Part shown: piece by piece, positions 35,795-46,920 of the stretch
How the letters are laid out: each line of letters begins with the position of its first letter
Numbering within the stretch: the first letter of the stretch is position 1
Origin: Cephalopachus bancanus
Lineage: Eukaryota > Chordata > Mammalia > Primates > Tarsiidae
DNA: 64,000 nucleotides
Assembly (NCBI GenBank): GCA_027257055.1
Contig: JAPVLO010000059.1
Span: forward strand, 2,170,001 to 2,234,000
Direction: 5' to 3'
The notes under the pieces: generated by a model
Database searches by the model: none
What the model was told of the DNA's origin: nothing
Seen by the model: only the letters and a program-made list of their open reading frames with translations
Position numbers and translations under genes: made by a program

Positions 35795-35945
35795 ACCCAT
35801 TTCTCGAAATTTATCCTAAGGAAATAATTGGACAAGTGCCTAAAAGATGTACGTACAAGGTTGTTCCCTGCTGTGTTCTTTACAGAAGTAAAAGATTGAA
35901 AACACATCAATCTCAGTTTGGTTGTCCACAGAGCTGGACTGCAAA
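35795..35945 (+). mobile_element. L1-type (L1M/HAL1) fragment
   Basis: CGAAATTTATCCTAAGGAAA, TAATTGGACAAGTGCC, AAAGATGTACGTACAAGGTT and GTTCTTTACAGAAG match the well-known LINE stretch 'AAGGATGTTCATCGCAGC' region in diverged form. Confidence 0.62.
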
Positions 35946-36213
35946 ATCTTATTTACACCTGTTACAATTACATCTTGCTACCTAACGCCAGGAGTAGATT
36001 ATATATGACTTTAAGTTCAAGAAGCTAAAGGAACATCACAGTCCTGAGTGCCTTGGAAAAGAAAGGCAATGTTGTACATATTTTAAAGCAGAAACTAGAA
36101 GCTAGAAATGTGACCACAAACTCTCTATTTTCAAACTTTCCCAAAGCTTCCTATTGCCATCCTAAACTCTCTGAATATCTTAATATGTATTTGAAGACCG
36201 TATATTATAATCT

Positions 36214-36479
36214 TTTTGTTGTTGTTAGAGTCTCACTCTGTCCCCCAGGCTGGAGTGCAGTGGCGTGCTCACAGCCACAACAGCCTCAACCTGCTGGGCT
36301 CAGACAATCCTTCCACCTCAGCCTTCCGAGTAGATAGAACTACAGGCATGTACCACCACGCCTGGCAAGGTCTCGCCAAGTTGCCCAAGCTGGTCTTGAA
36401 TCCGTGGGCTCAGGCAATCCTCTTTCCTTGGCCTTCCAAAGTGCTGGGATTACAGGCATGAGCCACCGTGCCTGGCTGG
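36214..36479 (-). mobile_element. Alu, minus strand, with inter-arm deletion
   Basis: Both arms are present but the spacer (TAATTTTTGATTTATTGTAGAGA in other copies) is missing: CACGCCTGGCAAGGTCTCGC runs directly from one arm into the other. Several antisense ORFs lie here. Confidence 0.9.
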
Positions 36480-36589
36480 CCCTGTATGATCTTAAAGCCA
36501 ACTCACCTACTGTCACTCCTCTCCTCACCTAAGACTATGCTCCAGGCATGGCAGATTTCATGAAGTGCTCTTATCTCTATGCTTTGCAC

Positions 36590-36960
36590 ATTCATTCATT
36601 CACTCTGCCTGGTATGCGCTTCCTCACTCATGCATCAGCTTAGCTAGCGCCTACTTGTCTTTCGTGTTTTAGAGTTCCTTCTTGCTTTCTATCTCATTCT
36701 TGCCATGCAGGGACACAGGTACCTTTCCCTTTCTCTGTTCTTTACTACCACATTTCATTTAGGTTTGGATGTGGGGAGAGGCTCAGGTGAGTCACCAGTC
36801 TTTACATATTATATTATACTATATTATATTATATTATATCATATTATATTATATTAACTGCCTATTTTCATATCTGTCTTATTCACCAGACATTAAGCAT
36901 CTTGGGGGCAGGAACTGTGGCTTATTCATATTTTAGATGACAGAGAATCGAATTTTAGGC
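36590..36960 (+). mobile_element. L2 fragment with an embedded simple repeat
   Basis: CTCTGCCTGGTATGCGCTTC, then a TATTA repeat, then CATTAAGCATCTTGGGGGCA and GGAACTGTGGCTTATTC fit the L2 3' region. Confidence 0.58.
36805..36857. repeat. (TATTA)n microsatellite
   Basis: TATTA-type pentamers repeated about ten times with a few substitutions, inside the L2 fragment. Confidence 0.88.
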
Positions 36961-36969
36961 AATCTCTAA

Positions 36970-39700
36970 CACTAGGCCCCATGCCTGCCCTGGGATGGCA
37001 GGGCTTGGTGGCTTCTTCTCACTCATAATTCCTTAATATAGAAATATATCCTACTGGCTCCTTTCAGGAAGAAAGCCTTAAGATCCGGATCTCATTATAC
37101 TCCCACATCATTAAGGCATAATTGTTCTGAATGCCTGTCCCTCCCTCACCAGTTCTGTATACTGTGGACACAAAAAATGTAGGGTGGGTCCAACAAGGGG
37201 AATGCCAACTTGACAAGTATCACCAGATATCTTTAATTAATGCTAACTAAATGCCTACAATCTCAAAGCTACCAAATAGTAAAGCCACTCAGACAGCCTG
37301 GCTGCCACATCTGTGCCCTAAATACCAAGCAGTACTGTCTTTTCAACCTACCCAAGATGACTGAGCCCCTGGCCTAGTAAAGCAGACTGGAGTATTTTCA
37401 ATGGGGGGAAATTTGAGCACATGGTATCAGCTGAGAAAGAAATTGATTATGAATGAAGAATAATCATGGACATATTTTAACAGAAACTGATAAAGATGCC
37501 AAGGACCAACTAGCTCAACAGCTGGATCATTCTCCCCTCCAGGTAGCTGCAGGAGCTGGGAACCACTGTTAACAATCACACTACTTCAGAACCTCATGTA
37601 CGCAGCAGAGCCTTTGTGAACCCCCAAAAGCCTGGGAGTGATGACCGAGTTACTCACTGGGTGACTTTCCTTCTCAGTGCTATCATTCTATCCCCAGATG
37701 TGAAAAGGCAATGATTTTGGGAACTGTTTTAAACAATACGGACTTACATGTATCCAACTTCTACACCTCCAAGCCATCTCTTGACTCCCCCCACCCCTAA
37801 CACAGCCAGGAATTTGCTCTCCAGAAACAGAGATGACAGAAATAAAGTTAGAGACATAGAGATGCTATCACAGCCAACTTAGAGGAACATTTTGACCCTC
37901 CTTTATCTCAAAACTTGGCTTGGCCGACATTGTGTCTGCTCCTAGACATCACTTAACGAAAGACTTTAAAAACTTTAGGAACAATTTATTTAAAGAAAAC
38001 TCCATTTCCAGGATCCTATGACTGTATTTCAAGGTAATAAAATATAAATGAGAACAAAGTACAAGCTAATAAACTGAATTGAAGGCTGCATTTCAATAAC
38101 AAGGTTTGGGAGCCATTTACCAGCCACGTGTATCTCACTCTCATGACTTATAACATTGGCTGAATTACTTAACAGAAATGAAAGCTCATATTGCTTCTGT
38201 TATCCAATGCAGATGCTTTTTGGAGCTGAACAATGTGACATTTGCTTCAAAGCACTTGTATCTAATCAATACATAATGCTAAATGTGATTTAAAATCAAT
38301 TTAATTGTACTTTGCTCTCCCATGAGTCAAGGGGGAAACAAAGGTATCATTTGCAATATGAAACCATTCAGTTATTTCCCAAAGAAACCATAGATCTCTT
38401 GCTTCTAATGGAGCCCAAGAAGTGGATACAGTTGATTTCTATGACAAACTTCACATTTAAGACGGAATAGTGCTGACACAGCTAGGATATTGTACCCTAA
38501 GAGGCATATTTGAACTTTGGTTCTATTATTTCAAACCAATTTAACTGTTAAAAGCTTTTATATTTGTTATGAAATTTCTCCAAATGATAGAAAATTTTAA
38601 AAGAAAAAATATAATAATACTTGTAATACATATACTTAATTTTCTATATAATTATGTACTTAAATATATACATTCCTATAGATAGTATTTTCTATCATAC
38701 TAATTCTGTATATACAATTGTATAATTATACATACACTGAACCAATTTTGAGTGTGTGCAATGACTTGGTCACAGCGTCCACCCATCTAACAGTTACTGC
38801 ATCCCCACTCTGTGCAAGGTTGGTTATATTATTTATACTCAAGGCAAATGAGGTTCAGAGAGATTTGAGCAAATTCAGGACTCAAATATCTGATAACAGA
38901 ATAGAGTCTCTAGAGACCCTATTTTATGTAAAAATGTTCACATAATCCATAACAGCCAGTAAGGTCCTCCTGAATATCAGCTCATATCTCTGTCTTACTA
39001 ACAAAAACTACATATTGATTAAACCAACTATTTGTGGTTGTGGCTAACATAGATAGAACCTGTATGTATTACTTTTTCTGCCTGCATTCAAGAAACTGTG
39101 TGGTTACAGTATGTAAGGAAAGAAATCTTTTTAAAAATTCCTTTTCTATCAGCAACAGAGAACAGTCCCATGCAGTATGCCCACACAAAACCTGCCTGTC
39201 TTAAAACCTGGATTTAATGGACAAAATTATGTGACAATGAAGTAAAATTATATTAAAATGACAATTTAAAGTACTAGTTGAAGTTAATTGGGTTAGAGTT
39301 GTTTTGTTTTATAAGAATAAAACAAAGGTATTCACAGAATCTCTGCTCTGTAAAGGAAAAAATAAAGTAGTTCACAAGAGATAATTTTATGGTTATATGT
39401 TTGAACAGAGAAAAAACTGGCAAAACTTCTAAAAACTTAGATTTTAAAATACAACTTCAGATGTTGTCACAATGTAAAATAAACTTGAATTACATCCGAA
39501 GTGTCTAGAGAAATTTTTAGATATAAGTATATTCTTACAAATGGCCCCATGTTTTCCCTCTTGATCAATGTTTCAGACACTAGGCAAAAGTGGATAAACT
39601 GATGATCTCTGTTGGGAACTTGATAATTCCTCATTTACCTTTGGCAAACCACTCTCATAGGTTCAAACATGGTTCACTAAACCCTGAATAAGCACCTAGA
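36970..39700. other. 2.7-kb stretch with no recognised gene
   Basis: Mostly unique-looking AT-rich sequence. A GC-richer piece at 37540-37800 has no ORF. The ORF at 38718-38945 is short and unsupported. Confidence 0.45.
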
Positions 39701-39701
39701 G

Positions 39702-40002
39702 TGTGCGCTGTTCAACAGGGTGACGACCATCTACCACATGTCATCACTGAGCACTTGATATATGATTAGCCCAAATCGTGAGCTGAGAGCTCCTGGATTT
39801 TAAAAACTAATTAGAGAACAAAAAACATATAACAGCTCATTCATTTTTATACTGACTGCATATCAAAATATACTAGATATATTGGACTGAATAAACCATG
39901 TTAAAATTAATTTTACCTGTTTCTTTCTACATTTTTAATGTGGTTACTAGAAAATTTAATAATTACATTTTGACTTATGTTATATTTCTATTAGGCAGTG
40001 CC
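39702..40002 (+). mobile_element. Ancient DNA transposon relic, copy 1
   Basis: GTGCGCTGTTCAACAGGGTG, CTGAGCACTTGATATATG, TATTGGACTGAATAAACC and ATGTGGTTACTAGAAAATTT match the common mammalian MER relic whose consensus includes 'CTGTCCAATATGGTAGCC'. It ends with TTCTATTAGGCAGTGCC. Orientation is by the remembered consensus. Confidence 0.7.
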
Positions 40003-40440
40003 ACCATGGAAGTTTTTTAAAAAGATGGTGTGCTCCTAGTTCTGGCAAAGAACTTATTTTTTAATATGTTAAACCACCGATTACATTTTTTTTCAGATGA
40101 AACATGCATATTGCAACACACAACATATTCTGACAGATCTGACAGAAAACATGAAAAATAGGTGCCTTCTATCATAATGATTACTTTTCAGATAACAGCA
40201 GCTGTTGGCCTGTACAAGCAAGAGACTGTTTTTTCCACATACTACCAAGTACCCGCATTCAATCATGAAAGAGAAATAATCCTCCATGGGCTTTCCCCAC
40301 ATGCTTTACATCAGCAGCAAGCTGTGCATTCGTATGTACTCTGAAAAGTTGAACCAAGTCCGGGCCATTTCCTGGCTGACTGCGTTGCCACTTCTCTCTT
40401 AATGTGGCAAATACAAAGTGCTCACATTTGGCTGATTCAG

Positions 40441-40499
40441 AAGCAAATGAATCATTCACGACCTGCCCAAAACCCTGACCCAGAGGAATTCTCAGACAG
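40441..40499 (+). CDS. Candidate internal exon 1 of an unknown plus-strand gene
   Basis: TTTGGCTGATTCAG precedes and GTAAGCACC follows. Translated from the first base it gives 19 codons, KQMNHSRPAQNPDPEEFSD, plus two leftover bases (AG). The leftover phase matches the only open frame of the next candidate exon at 52826. A longer version starting at 40192 after TTACTTTTCAG would keep the same frame but hits one TGA at 40342, so the short form is preferred. The acceptor is modest, the donor strong. Function unknown. Confidence 0.45.
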
Positions 40500-40721
40500 G
40501 TAAGCACCATTTTGGCTGTTCGTTAGTTATAAAAGAGATTAAAGGCTGTCAATCTCTTGAACGCCTATGAAAATATTGGTTAAAAGTCAACTGTTAAAGA
40601 ACATCTTCTTTGTTCTATCACACTTGAAAATAGCTTTTAAAGTTTTCTTACAATTTTCAAGGTCCCATTTATAACATTTTGTGCTCAAGAATCACCTCAG
40701 TTGTCAAAATCAATTAGATCT

Positions 40722-40806
40722 GTGCTATCCAACATGGTAGCCACCAGCCACACATGGTTACTCACATTTAAATTAACTAAAGTTAACTAAAATTAGAAAC
40801 TCAGTT
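40722..40806 (+). mobile_element. Ancient DNA transposon relic, copy 2 (truncated)
   Basis: CTGTGCTATCCAACATGGTA, GCCACCAGCCACACATGG and TTAAATTAACTAAAG match the same MER family as 39702-40002; only one end remains. Confidence 0.65.
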
Positions 40807-40809
40807 CCT

Positions 40810-41500
40810 TGGTATCCAAGATCACACGGGGATACTGGCATAATAGACAGAACAATGCAGAATATTTCCTTCACGACAGAAAGTTCTCTTGGATGGTGGT
40901 GAATCAGAAAATAACATACATAAGTTAGAAATTCAGATAGAATTGGAAAGGAAATTTCCAGAAAGGAAATTTTCATTGTTACTTTGGTGAGTTCATCTGT
41001 TATGCTTGGAGACACAGACAGAAAGTAAAACAAGTGGACAGACATTTCATTTATATATATGGGTTTGTACTTGCCACAACCATACATAAACTAAAACGTT
41101 GACAAAAATCCACTACTGATGCATTACAGTTTTACTTCTCTACAAGATGGAGCTAAGCTCAGCAACATTTATTCTTGTGTTAGGTTCACAATTGAGACAA
41201 TTGTTCTCTCTTCTTAATGTAATAAATTATGCCATTATACATTACAAAACAAGTACTTTTTCATCAAAAAGTAGAAAAAATAACATACATGCATTTTTAT
41301 TATTTTTTTAACTTACTAAGAAGAGATGAAGGTATATCAGGAAATTAAAATAGTTAATCAGTGGTTAAAGGACTCCTTCTGGAATTTGAAAGACTGGGTT
41401 TTGTGGTTTCACTACTTTGTATTTGTGTGAGCACATGTTCTGCCTCAGTCTCCTCAACTCCAAGGTTTAAATGAGACAATACTTGAATAATTCTTGGTAA
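40810..41500. other. Stretch with no recognised gene
   Basis: The 104-codon minus ORF at 40773-41087 has low-information text and starts within the transposon relic; not called. Confidence 0.45.
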
Positions 41501-41506
41501 ACACAT

Positions 41507-41776
41507 TTTTTGTTTTTTTGGTTTTTTTGAGTTGGACTCTCACTCACGACCACTTCAGCTTCAACCTGCTAGGCTTAGGCAATCCTTCCACCTCAGTCTT
41601 TCAACTAGCTGGAACCACAGACGCGCGCAACCATGCCCGGCTTTTTTTTTGATTTATTGTAGAGATGAAGCCTCACCAAGTTGCCCAGGCTAGTCTCGAA
41701 TCCCTGGGCTCAGGCAATCCTCTTGTCTCAGCTTCCCAAAGTGCTGGGATTACAGGCTGAGCCACCGCACCTGGCA
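41507..41776 (-). mobile_element. Alu, minus strand, right arm shortened
   Basis: TTTGAGTTGGACTCTCACTC runs straight into ACGACCACTTCAGC, so ~40 bases of the right arm (the GCTGGAGTGCAGTGG box) are deleted. The left arm is complete to CACCTGGC. Confidence 0.88.
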
Positions 41777-41779
41777 GTA

Positions 41780-43020
41780 CACAAATTTCTAACCTAAAGT
41801 AATGCTTAATGATGCAATCATTCTTCTAAAAGAACACAACATTTTGTCATAACGTATACAAGTAAGCACAACTTACATGGCAATATCACAAAACTAACAA
41901 AAAATACGACAAACTGCTATATCCTCCAGAGGCTACTTTTTTAGTGGACAAGTTACTAGTGATACATTGTACACATCCCCACCATAGTAAATTGCTTTGA
42001 TAAACCTGTTTATGATACTGAGAGAGAGCACTGGAATGAGACAGATACACTAAAGGCTTCCATGGGAAACCACTGACATACAGGCTCACTTGGAATTTCC
42101 AAAGAATCCAGAGATGTCAGAGAAAGGACTGTGGGAGACGAATGTCTGAAGATCCCATAAAGAAAACAGTTTGCATTGCTGATTATTGAGTACAAGCAAA
42201 CTCAGGGAGTACTTTGTAAGGGCACTGAGGTGTAGCCCGGAATACATAACCACACAATACTGTCAAGCCCAGGTATTTCCGCCAGTCTGAAATATCAAAC
42301 ATCTGAGTTCCATTGGTAAGACAGTTTTTCAAATTACAGTTATTTTTCACACCTTTTTCACACTTAAGAGAAGTGTCATGCCTGAGATACAGTGGGGGCA
42401 GGATATAATGACTTTTCTAGGGAAGCTTCCACAAAGAAAAACATAAATATATTCTGTATCAATAAGATTAATCATAGGAAATTGCCCAAATTTCATCACT
42501 TTCCACTTCAAAACTATAGTTTCCCATTAATTGCTACTAACCTGAAAACTTGCCTGATAAGACTATACGATAAACCACATGTGCTTGATATTCCACGAAA
42601 GTCTATACCACAAAAACTCTATCTTATAAACCATCAAAATATTTAGAGATCCCAATATTTTACATCCAAAGTATTAATGCCAGATTATTTCTTATACTTG
42701 AAATCAGTAGCAAACTCCTTTATCACAAGCTGCTTTCCAAAAATGAGTTTAAAAATAAAAGATAACTACACAAAGATTTCCAATTACTAGACCCCTAAGA
42801 TGGTGCCCAGGAAAGATATGCATCTGGGGTCTACTTCTTCATGATGTGACATATCTCAACAGCTCCAGTAAATACAGAAAACCATGACACTCATTGGTGG
42901 CACTGTGATAAGGAATGAGCAGTCTACTTATTTATTTAGAGTACATAATTGGTACATAAAACACCAATGGCAAAGTTAGCCTTCCCTTAGAATGAAAGCA
43001 GTAAGGGGAAAGTGGGGTAT
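41780..43020. other. Stretch with no recognised gene
   Basis: ORFs at 41886-42195 and 42392-42646 show no family and no splice support. No named repeat. Confidence 0.45.
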
Positions 43021-43029
43021 GTGTGGGCC

Positions 43030-43165
43030 TGCCTCAAACCTCAGCATACTACTTATTAGCTGGGTGACCTCAGTTTCTACAGAAGAGATAAGAATGCTTG
43101 CCTTTCAGACAGGATAATGGCAAGAACCAACAGAAGATAGTATCAGGCATACAGCTTGTAAAGAA
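43030..43165 (+). mobile_element. MIR fragment, plus strand
   Basis: TACTTATTAGCTGGGTGACC then TCAGTTTCTACAGAAGAGAT and GTATCAGGCATACAG keep the MIR order with a gap. Confidence 0.62.
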
Positions 43166-43239
43166 AATGCAGATCACATATTCTCCTACACCCTAAGTCC
43201 ATTGCAGACCACTTATCAGTCTTCACACTTACTATTTCT

Positions 43240-43350
43240 GTTATATATGTGCTTATGAACACATATACTCATATATTTTTATTATGATAGATGTATGTAT
43301 ATATTGCTATGATATATGAGTGTGTATATGTACATGTGTGTTTATATACA
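43240..43350. repeat. AT-rich ATAT/GTAT simple repeat
   Basis: Interspersed TATATGTG, ATATATTT and TGTATATAT units. Confidence 0.6.
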
Positions 43351-44057
43351 ACATGAGTGATTTCTGCTCTCTGATTTTCAAATATTTTCTTTGGATGTGA
43401 ATTTTTCTTTCTGGATTTGGATCTAAGGATTCAAAAGTAATCTAGCTCTCCCAAATCTTAGAATCTATTTATTTACTTATTTATTTTAAAAGAGTGATTC
43501 ATTTTTTGAGCCAATGTGCTATATTTCTGATTCATAACTGTAAACGAAGGGGAATGTCTAAAAGTAATATGTTTATTTCCAATTCTCATCTAACACACAT
43601 AGAAGATAAGAAAATTAACTTACCAGGCACCAGCAACTTCTTGGAATTCCATGCTCACAGTTGCTCAGTACACACAGCCTTTCTGTTGACAATTGCCTCT
43701 CAAGACCTCAAGTACATGTCAGAAGAACTCACAACCATCAGTTTACCCAAGCTTCTTACTTACTCTCATTTACCCTCTTGAATTTTATTTCCTTCCTCAG
43801 AAAGAAGAACCCCATCTGCCAGAAGGAAATATTTGTAGCCAACATGACAAAAGTGGAATCCCTACTTTGTAACAGCTGTGAATCAAAACAAGAGTGACTG
43901 AAATTAACTACATTGTGCTTCAGAACAGATGTGCACACAGAAACTGATGCAAGCCCTGTTGTTCCCAGGCCCCACATGTAAATCATCCACAGGTCATGTT
44001 CTTACCTTGTGGTTATTCATGTTCATTCTTAATGTTCCCCTGAACTATAGAAGGCTT

Positions 44058-44084
44058 TGAAACTAAAAAAAAAAAAAAAAAAAA
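44058..44084. repeat. Poly(A) tract, about 20 bp
   Basis: An uninterrupted A run after GAAACT with no AATAAA close upstream. It may be the tail of an unrecognised retrocopy, or simply an A-rich run. Confidence 0.6.
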
Positions 44085-44810
44085 GTATAATTTTTTTCTT
44101 TTTCCAAAAGAGGAGATTCTGAAAGTTGCCAATCACTCACAGGAAGCCCTGACTAAACAGATGGGTTTTGACACCTCTGGTTTGATTTTCAGTGCAAACA
44201 TGTCAATTTATGCTCTGGCACAGGTTCTTGTCTCAAAATCTTTTTTGGGGTGTTTAATTTTTTTTTTAAGTTTTGTTCTCTGAACTCAGTTGTTCTTACA
44301 TTAGCAATTAAGGCACTAGGGATCTTATTACAGAAACAGTTATATAATTGCTATATTTTAATCTAATAGTCTTAAGGAATTTTAAATCATTACTAAAAAC
44401 TCTAGGAAATAAATTCCAAGTGAGAAGAGACCTGCAATTGAAGTTGCAGGTGAAGTTGCATATTTATACAAACAGAAAAGTAGAAAAAGAATATGTAGCT
44501 TTCTTTCTTGGTAACTCTTTCCAAAATCAATAAGCATTTATTATGTTCTTACTATTAAAATTAGCAAATAAATATTAAAATTAGACACTGGTAATCCATT
44601 GTAGCCCTTCAACTATCCATGCCCTTTAGATGCAAAAGACTCTATTAGCTGCTTTAAGAGGTACAAACCAAGGAGGGGAGCATAATAACTTCAAATAGTT
44701 GACTATCTGTTTACAAAGACGAAATATGAAATCATTTGAGAACATTTTAAGCAAATTATGCAAGATGACAGGTTGCAGGATGATAAGTCAGTTAGTGAGA
44801 AAGTATACAG

Positions 44811-45280
44811 TTGGCCCTTGAACAACAGATGTTTGAACCACTAGGGTCCACTTATATGATAATTTTTTTTCAACCAAACATGGATTGAAAATACAGGCTG
44901 GGCTCAGTGGCTCTTAGCAAGACCTCATCTCTACAATAAATCAAAAAATCAGCCAGGCATGGTAGCGTGCGCCTGTAGTTCCAGCTACTTGGAAGGCTGA
45001 GGCGGAAGGATCGCCGGAGCCCAGCAGGTCGAGGCTGTGGTGGCCGGGAGCGACCACTGCACTCCAGTCTGGGCAACAGAGCGAGACTCCAGCTCAAAAA
45101 AAAAAAAGAAAGAAAAGAAAATACAGTAGTGGGAAATGCAAAACCCCCCAAATACAGTCAGCTAACTTTTCATATTTGTGGGACACTCAGAGCTGACTGC
45201 AGGACTTGAGTATGAGTGGATTTTATTATATGAAGGGATCCTGGAACCAAACCCCTGAGTATACTGCTAGGTGACTATAT
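44811..45280 (+). mobile_element. Tigger/MER2-like DNA transposon, split by an Alu
   Basis: Opens right after TA with CAGTTGGCCCTTGAACAAC, the terminal repeat typical of pogo-class Tigger2/MER2. After the Alu it resumes TACAGTAGTGGG and ends near CTAGGTGACTATA. There is no transposase; it is an internally deleted relic. Mariner-superfamily target TA at both edges fits. Confidence 0.8.
44897..45118 (+). mobile_element. Alu with internal left-arm deletion, in Tigger
   Basis: GGCTGGGCTCAGTGGCTC jumps to TTAGCAAGACCTCATC, losing ~80 bases of the left arm. The right arm is intact with well-kept CpGs (GCGTGCGCCTG, GGATCGCCGGAGC). GAAAATACAG at both edges is the target-site duplication. Confidence 0.92.
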
Positions 45281-45480
45281 TTGTTTTTATTCTATCATGG
45301 AGTGTTGTTTAAAACCAGTTATGTCCACATAGCACTTTTGTTCTTAAGGGAACTCTATGTTAAGCCTTTTGTTTTTTTGCCAATAAGAAGCTGCATTTAT
45401 TATCACTTTAAAGGACAAAATAAACAGTATAGTTTTAAAATGGAGAAATCAAAATCTGTTTAAATACAGCACCGTATTTT

Positions 45481-45643
45481 TTTTAGATTGGAAAATATAG
45501 CTTATTTAGAAAGTAAATTAAAGAGAGAGAGAGAGGCTATTTACTTCCCCAAGGTAGAGAGGGGGACCAATGCTTAGGAAACAAGGCGGCAGCCATAGCT
45601 CAAAGAGCACACTGCCATACCAGAGTTTAGTAAAGCAATGGCC
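45481..45643 (-). mobile_element. Retroposed fragment of the LTR-like family (copy B)
   Basis: Homologous to 2091-2235. On the minus strand it ends TTTTCCAATCT then A8, ~18 bases after AATAAG, and is flanked by GCACCGTATTTT (45469-45480) and GCACTGTATTTT (45644-45655). A 12-bp flanking repeat plus an A tail is the signature of LINE-mediated retroposition, so it is a copied RNA fragment, not an LTR insertion of retroviral type. Also see the related finding. Confidence 0.55.
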
Positions 45644-45769
45644 GCACTGTATTTTAACCCCATAGATACATGAACTCGGCAGAACCCTGATAGAGACAAA
45701 GGCAACATTGAATGGAAAAACACTTTCTATCACAAATCATAATTACTTGTAAAAAAAAAAATCTTCTTG

Positions 45770-46063
45770 GCCAGGCTTGATGACTCAGCCTGTAATCCTA
45801 GCACTTTGGGAGACTGAAGCGAGTGGATTGCCCGAGCCCATGGGTTCAAGACCAGCTCGGGCAACTTGGTGAGACTTCATCTCTACAATAAATAAGAAAA
45901 AATTAGCTGGGCATGGTAGCACATGCCTGTAGTTCCGACTACTTGGAAGGCTGAGGCGGCAGGATTGCCAGAACCCAGCAGGTCAATGCTGGGGTGGTCA
46001 TGAGCATGCCACTGCACTCCACCCTGGGCTATGGAGAAGATTTCAACTCAAAAAAAAAAAAAA
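45770..46063 (+). mobile_element. Dimeric Alu
   Basis: GGCCAGGCTTGATGACTCAG to AACTC plus A13. Diverged relative to the young copies. Confidence 0.9.
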
Positions 46064-46611
46064 TTATTTACTATATTCTATTGGGATTTATGCCTTGAAA
46101 GGAACACACCATGTATTACTTTTCCCATTTTCTCTCTTGACACCTCTTTCATAGATTGAAAGTAGGAAATGCTATGTGTTTATCTCTGAGAAGATACCTC
46201 CATGCAGTTTCTCTGCTTTATAATATCAGTATTTCCCAAATTCTAGAGTTAGGTTGACTTCCGTCTTGATTATGAGTGTTACAGTGAGTTTTTCTTTTTT
46301 TCCTGTGGCTTCATGGGTATTATAGGGAGAGGTAGGCAAAGTCTGTGTGTAAGGCTACCAAGTAAATGCTCATAACACCTGGGTCAGTACCCTGGGCATG
46401 GGTCATAGCAGTTATTGAATGAACAACTGCATAAGTATAAAAGAGCAGAGAGAGCTCTTTGCATAGCTCAGTAGGTGGCTGATCACTAAAAATGAGTTGA
46501 AAGATACTGAATAGACTGCCGGGCCTCTTAATCTGGCAGATATAACAGAGTGCCTGGGATTCTCTTCTTAGGATTATGAAAAATTTGTGTTTGGACACTG
46601 AATGCTGATTT

Positions 46612-46728
46612 TTAAAGAATTTGTTGTGGTAAAACACATGTAACATAAAATTTACCATTTTAATCATTTTTTTAATATACAGTTCTGTGGCATTAAATAC
46701 ATTCACATTATTGTGAAGCTTTTAAAAA
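46612..46728 (-). mobile_element. L1M fragment, minus strand
   Basis: TTTGTTGTGGTAAAACACAT, AACATAAAATTTACCATTTT and ATACAGTTCTGTGGCATTAA match the antisense L1M 3' region. The 128-codon minus ORF at 46320-46706 partly covers it. Confidence 0.7.
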
Positions 46729-46920
46729 ACAGATTGAGTATTCTTGTCTTCTGATCAACAGCAAGATGACTTAATTTTATAAAACTATGAGTTGCCCTCT
46801 TCTCTAAAGCATTAAGACCTAAAATCAACATAGAATATAGTCAGAATATATAACCTAATAAGTTGGGCTTTGAAAGAGGAGTCAAAAATTTAACTAAGAC
46901 TCAAAGAAAGGAAAAATATA

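Noticed and set aside
36787..36812. 24-bp microexon between CATTTCATTTAG and GTGAGTCACC
   Set aside because: It lies inside an L2 fragment and no partner exon fits; likely chance splice-like motifs.
43630..43692. Minus-strand first-exon-like piece with a Kozak-like ATG (MEFQEVAGA) and donor GTAAGTTAAT
   Set aside because: The acceptor is weak, only ~9 codons are open after the ATG, and no downstream partner in phase was found.
43490..44084. Possible processed retrocopy ending in the A20 tract
   Set aside because: No parent recognised, no AATAAA before the tract, no target-site duplication found, and ORFs are short and overlapping.
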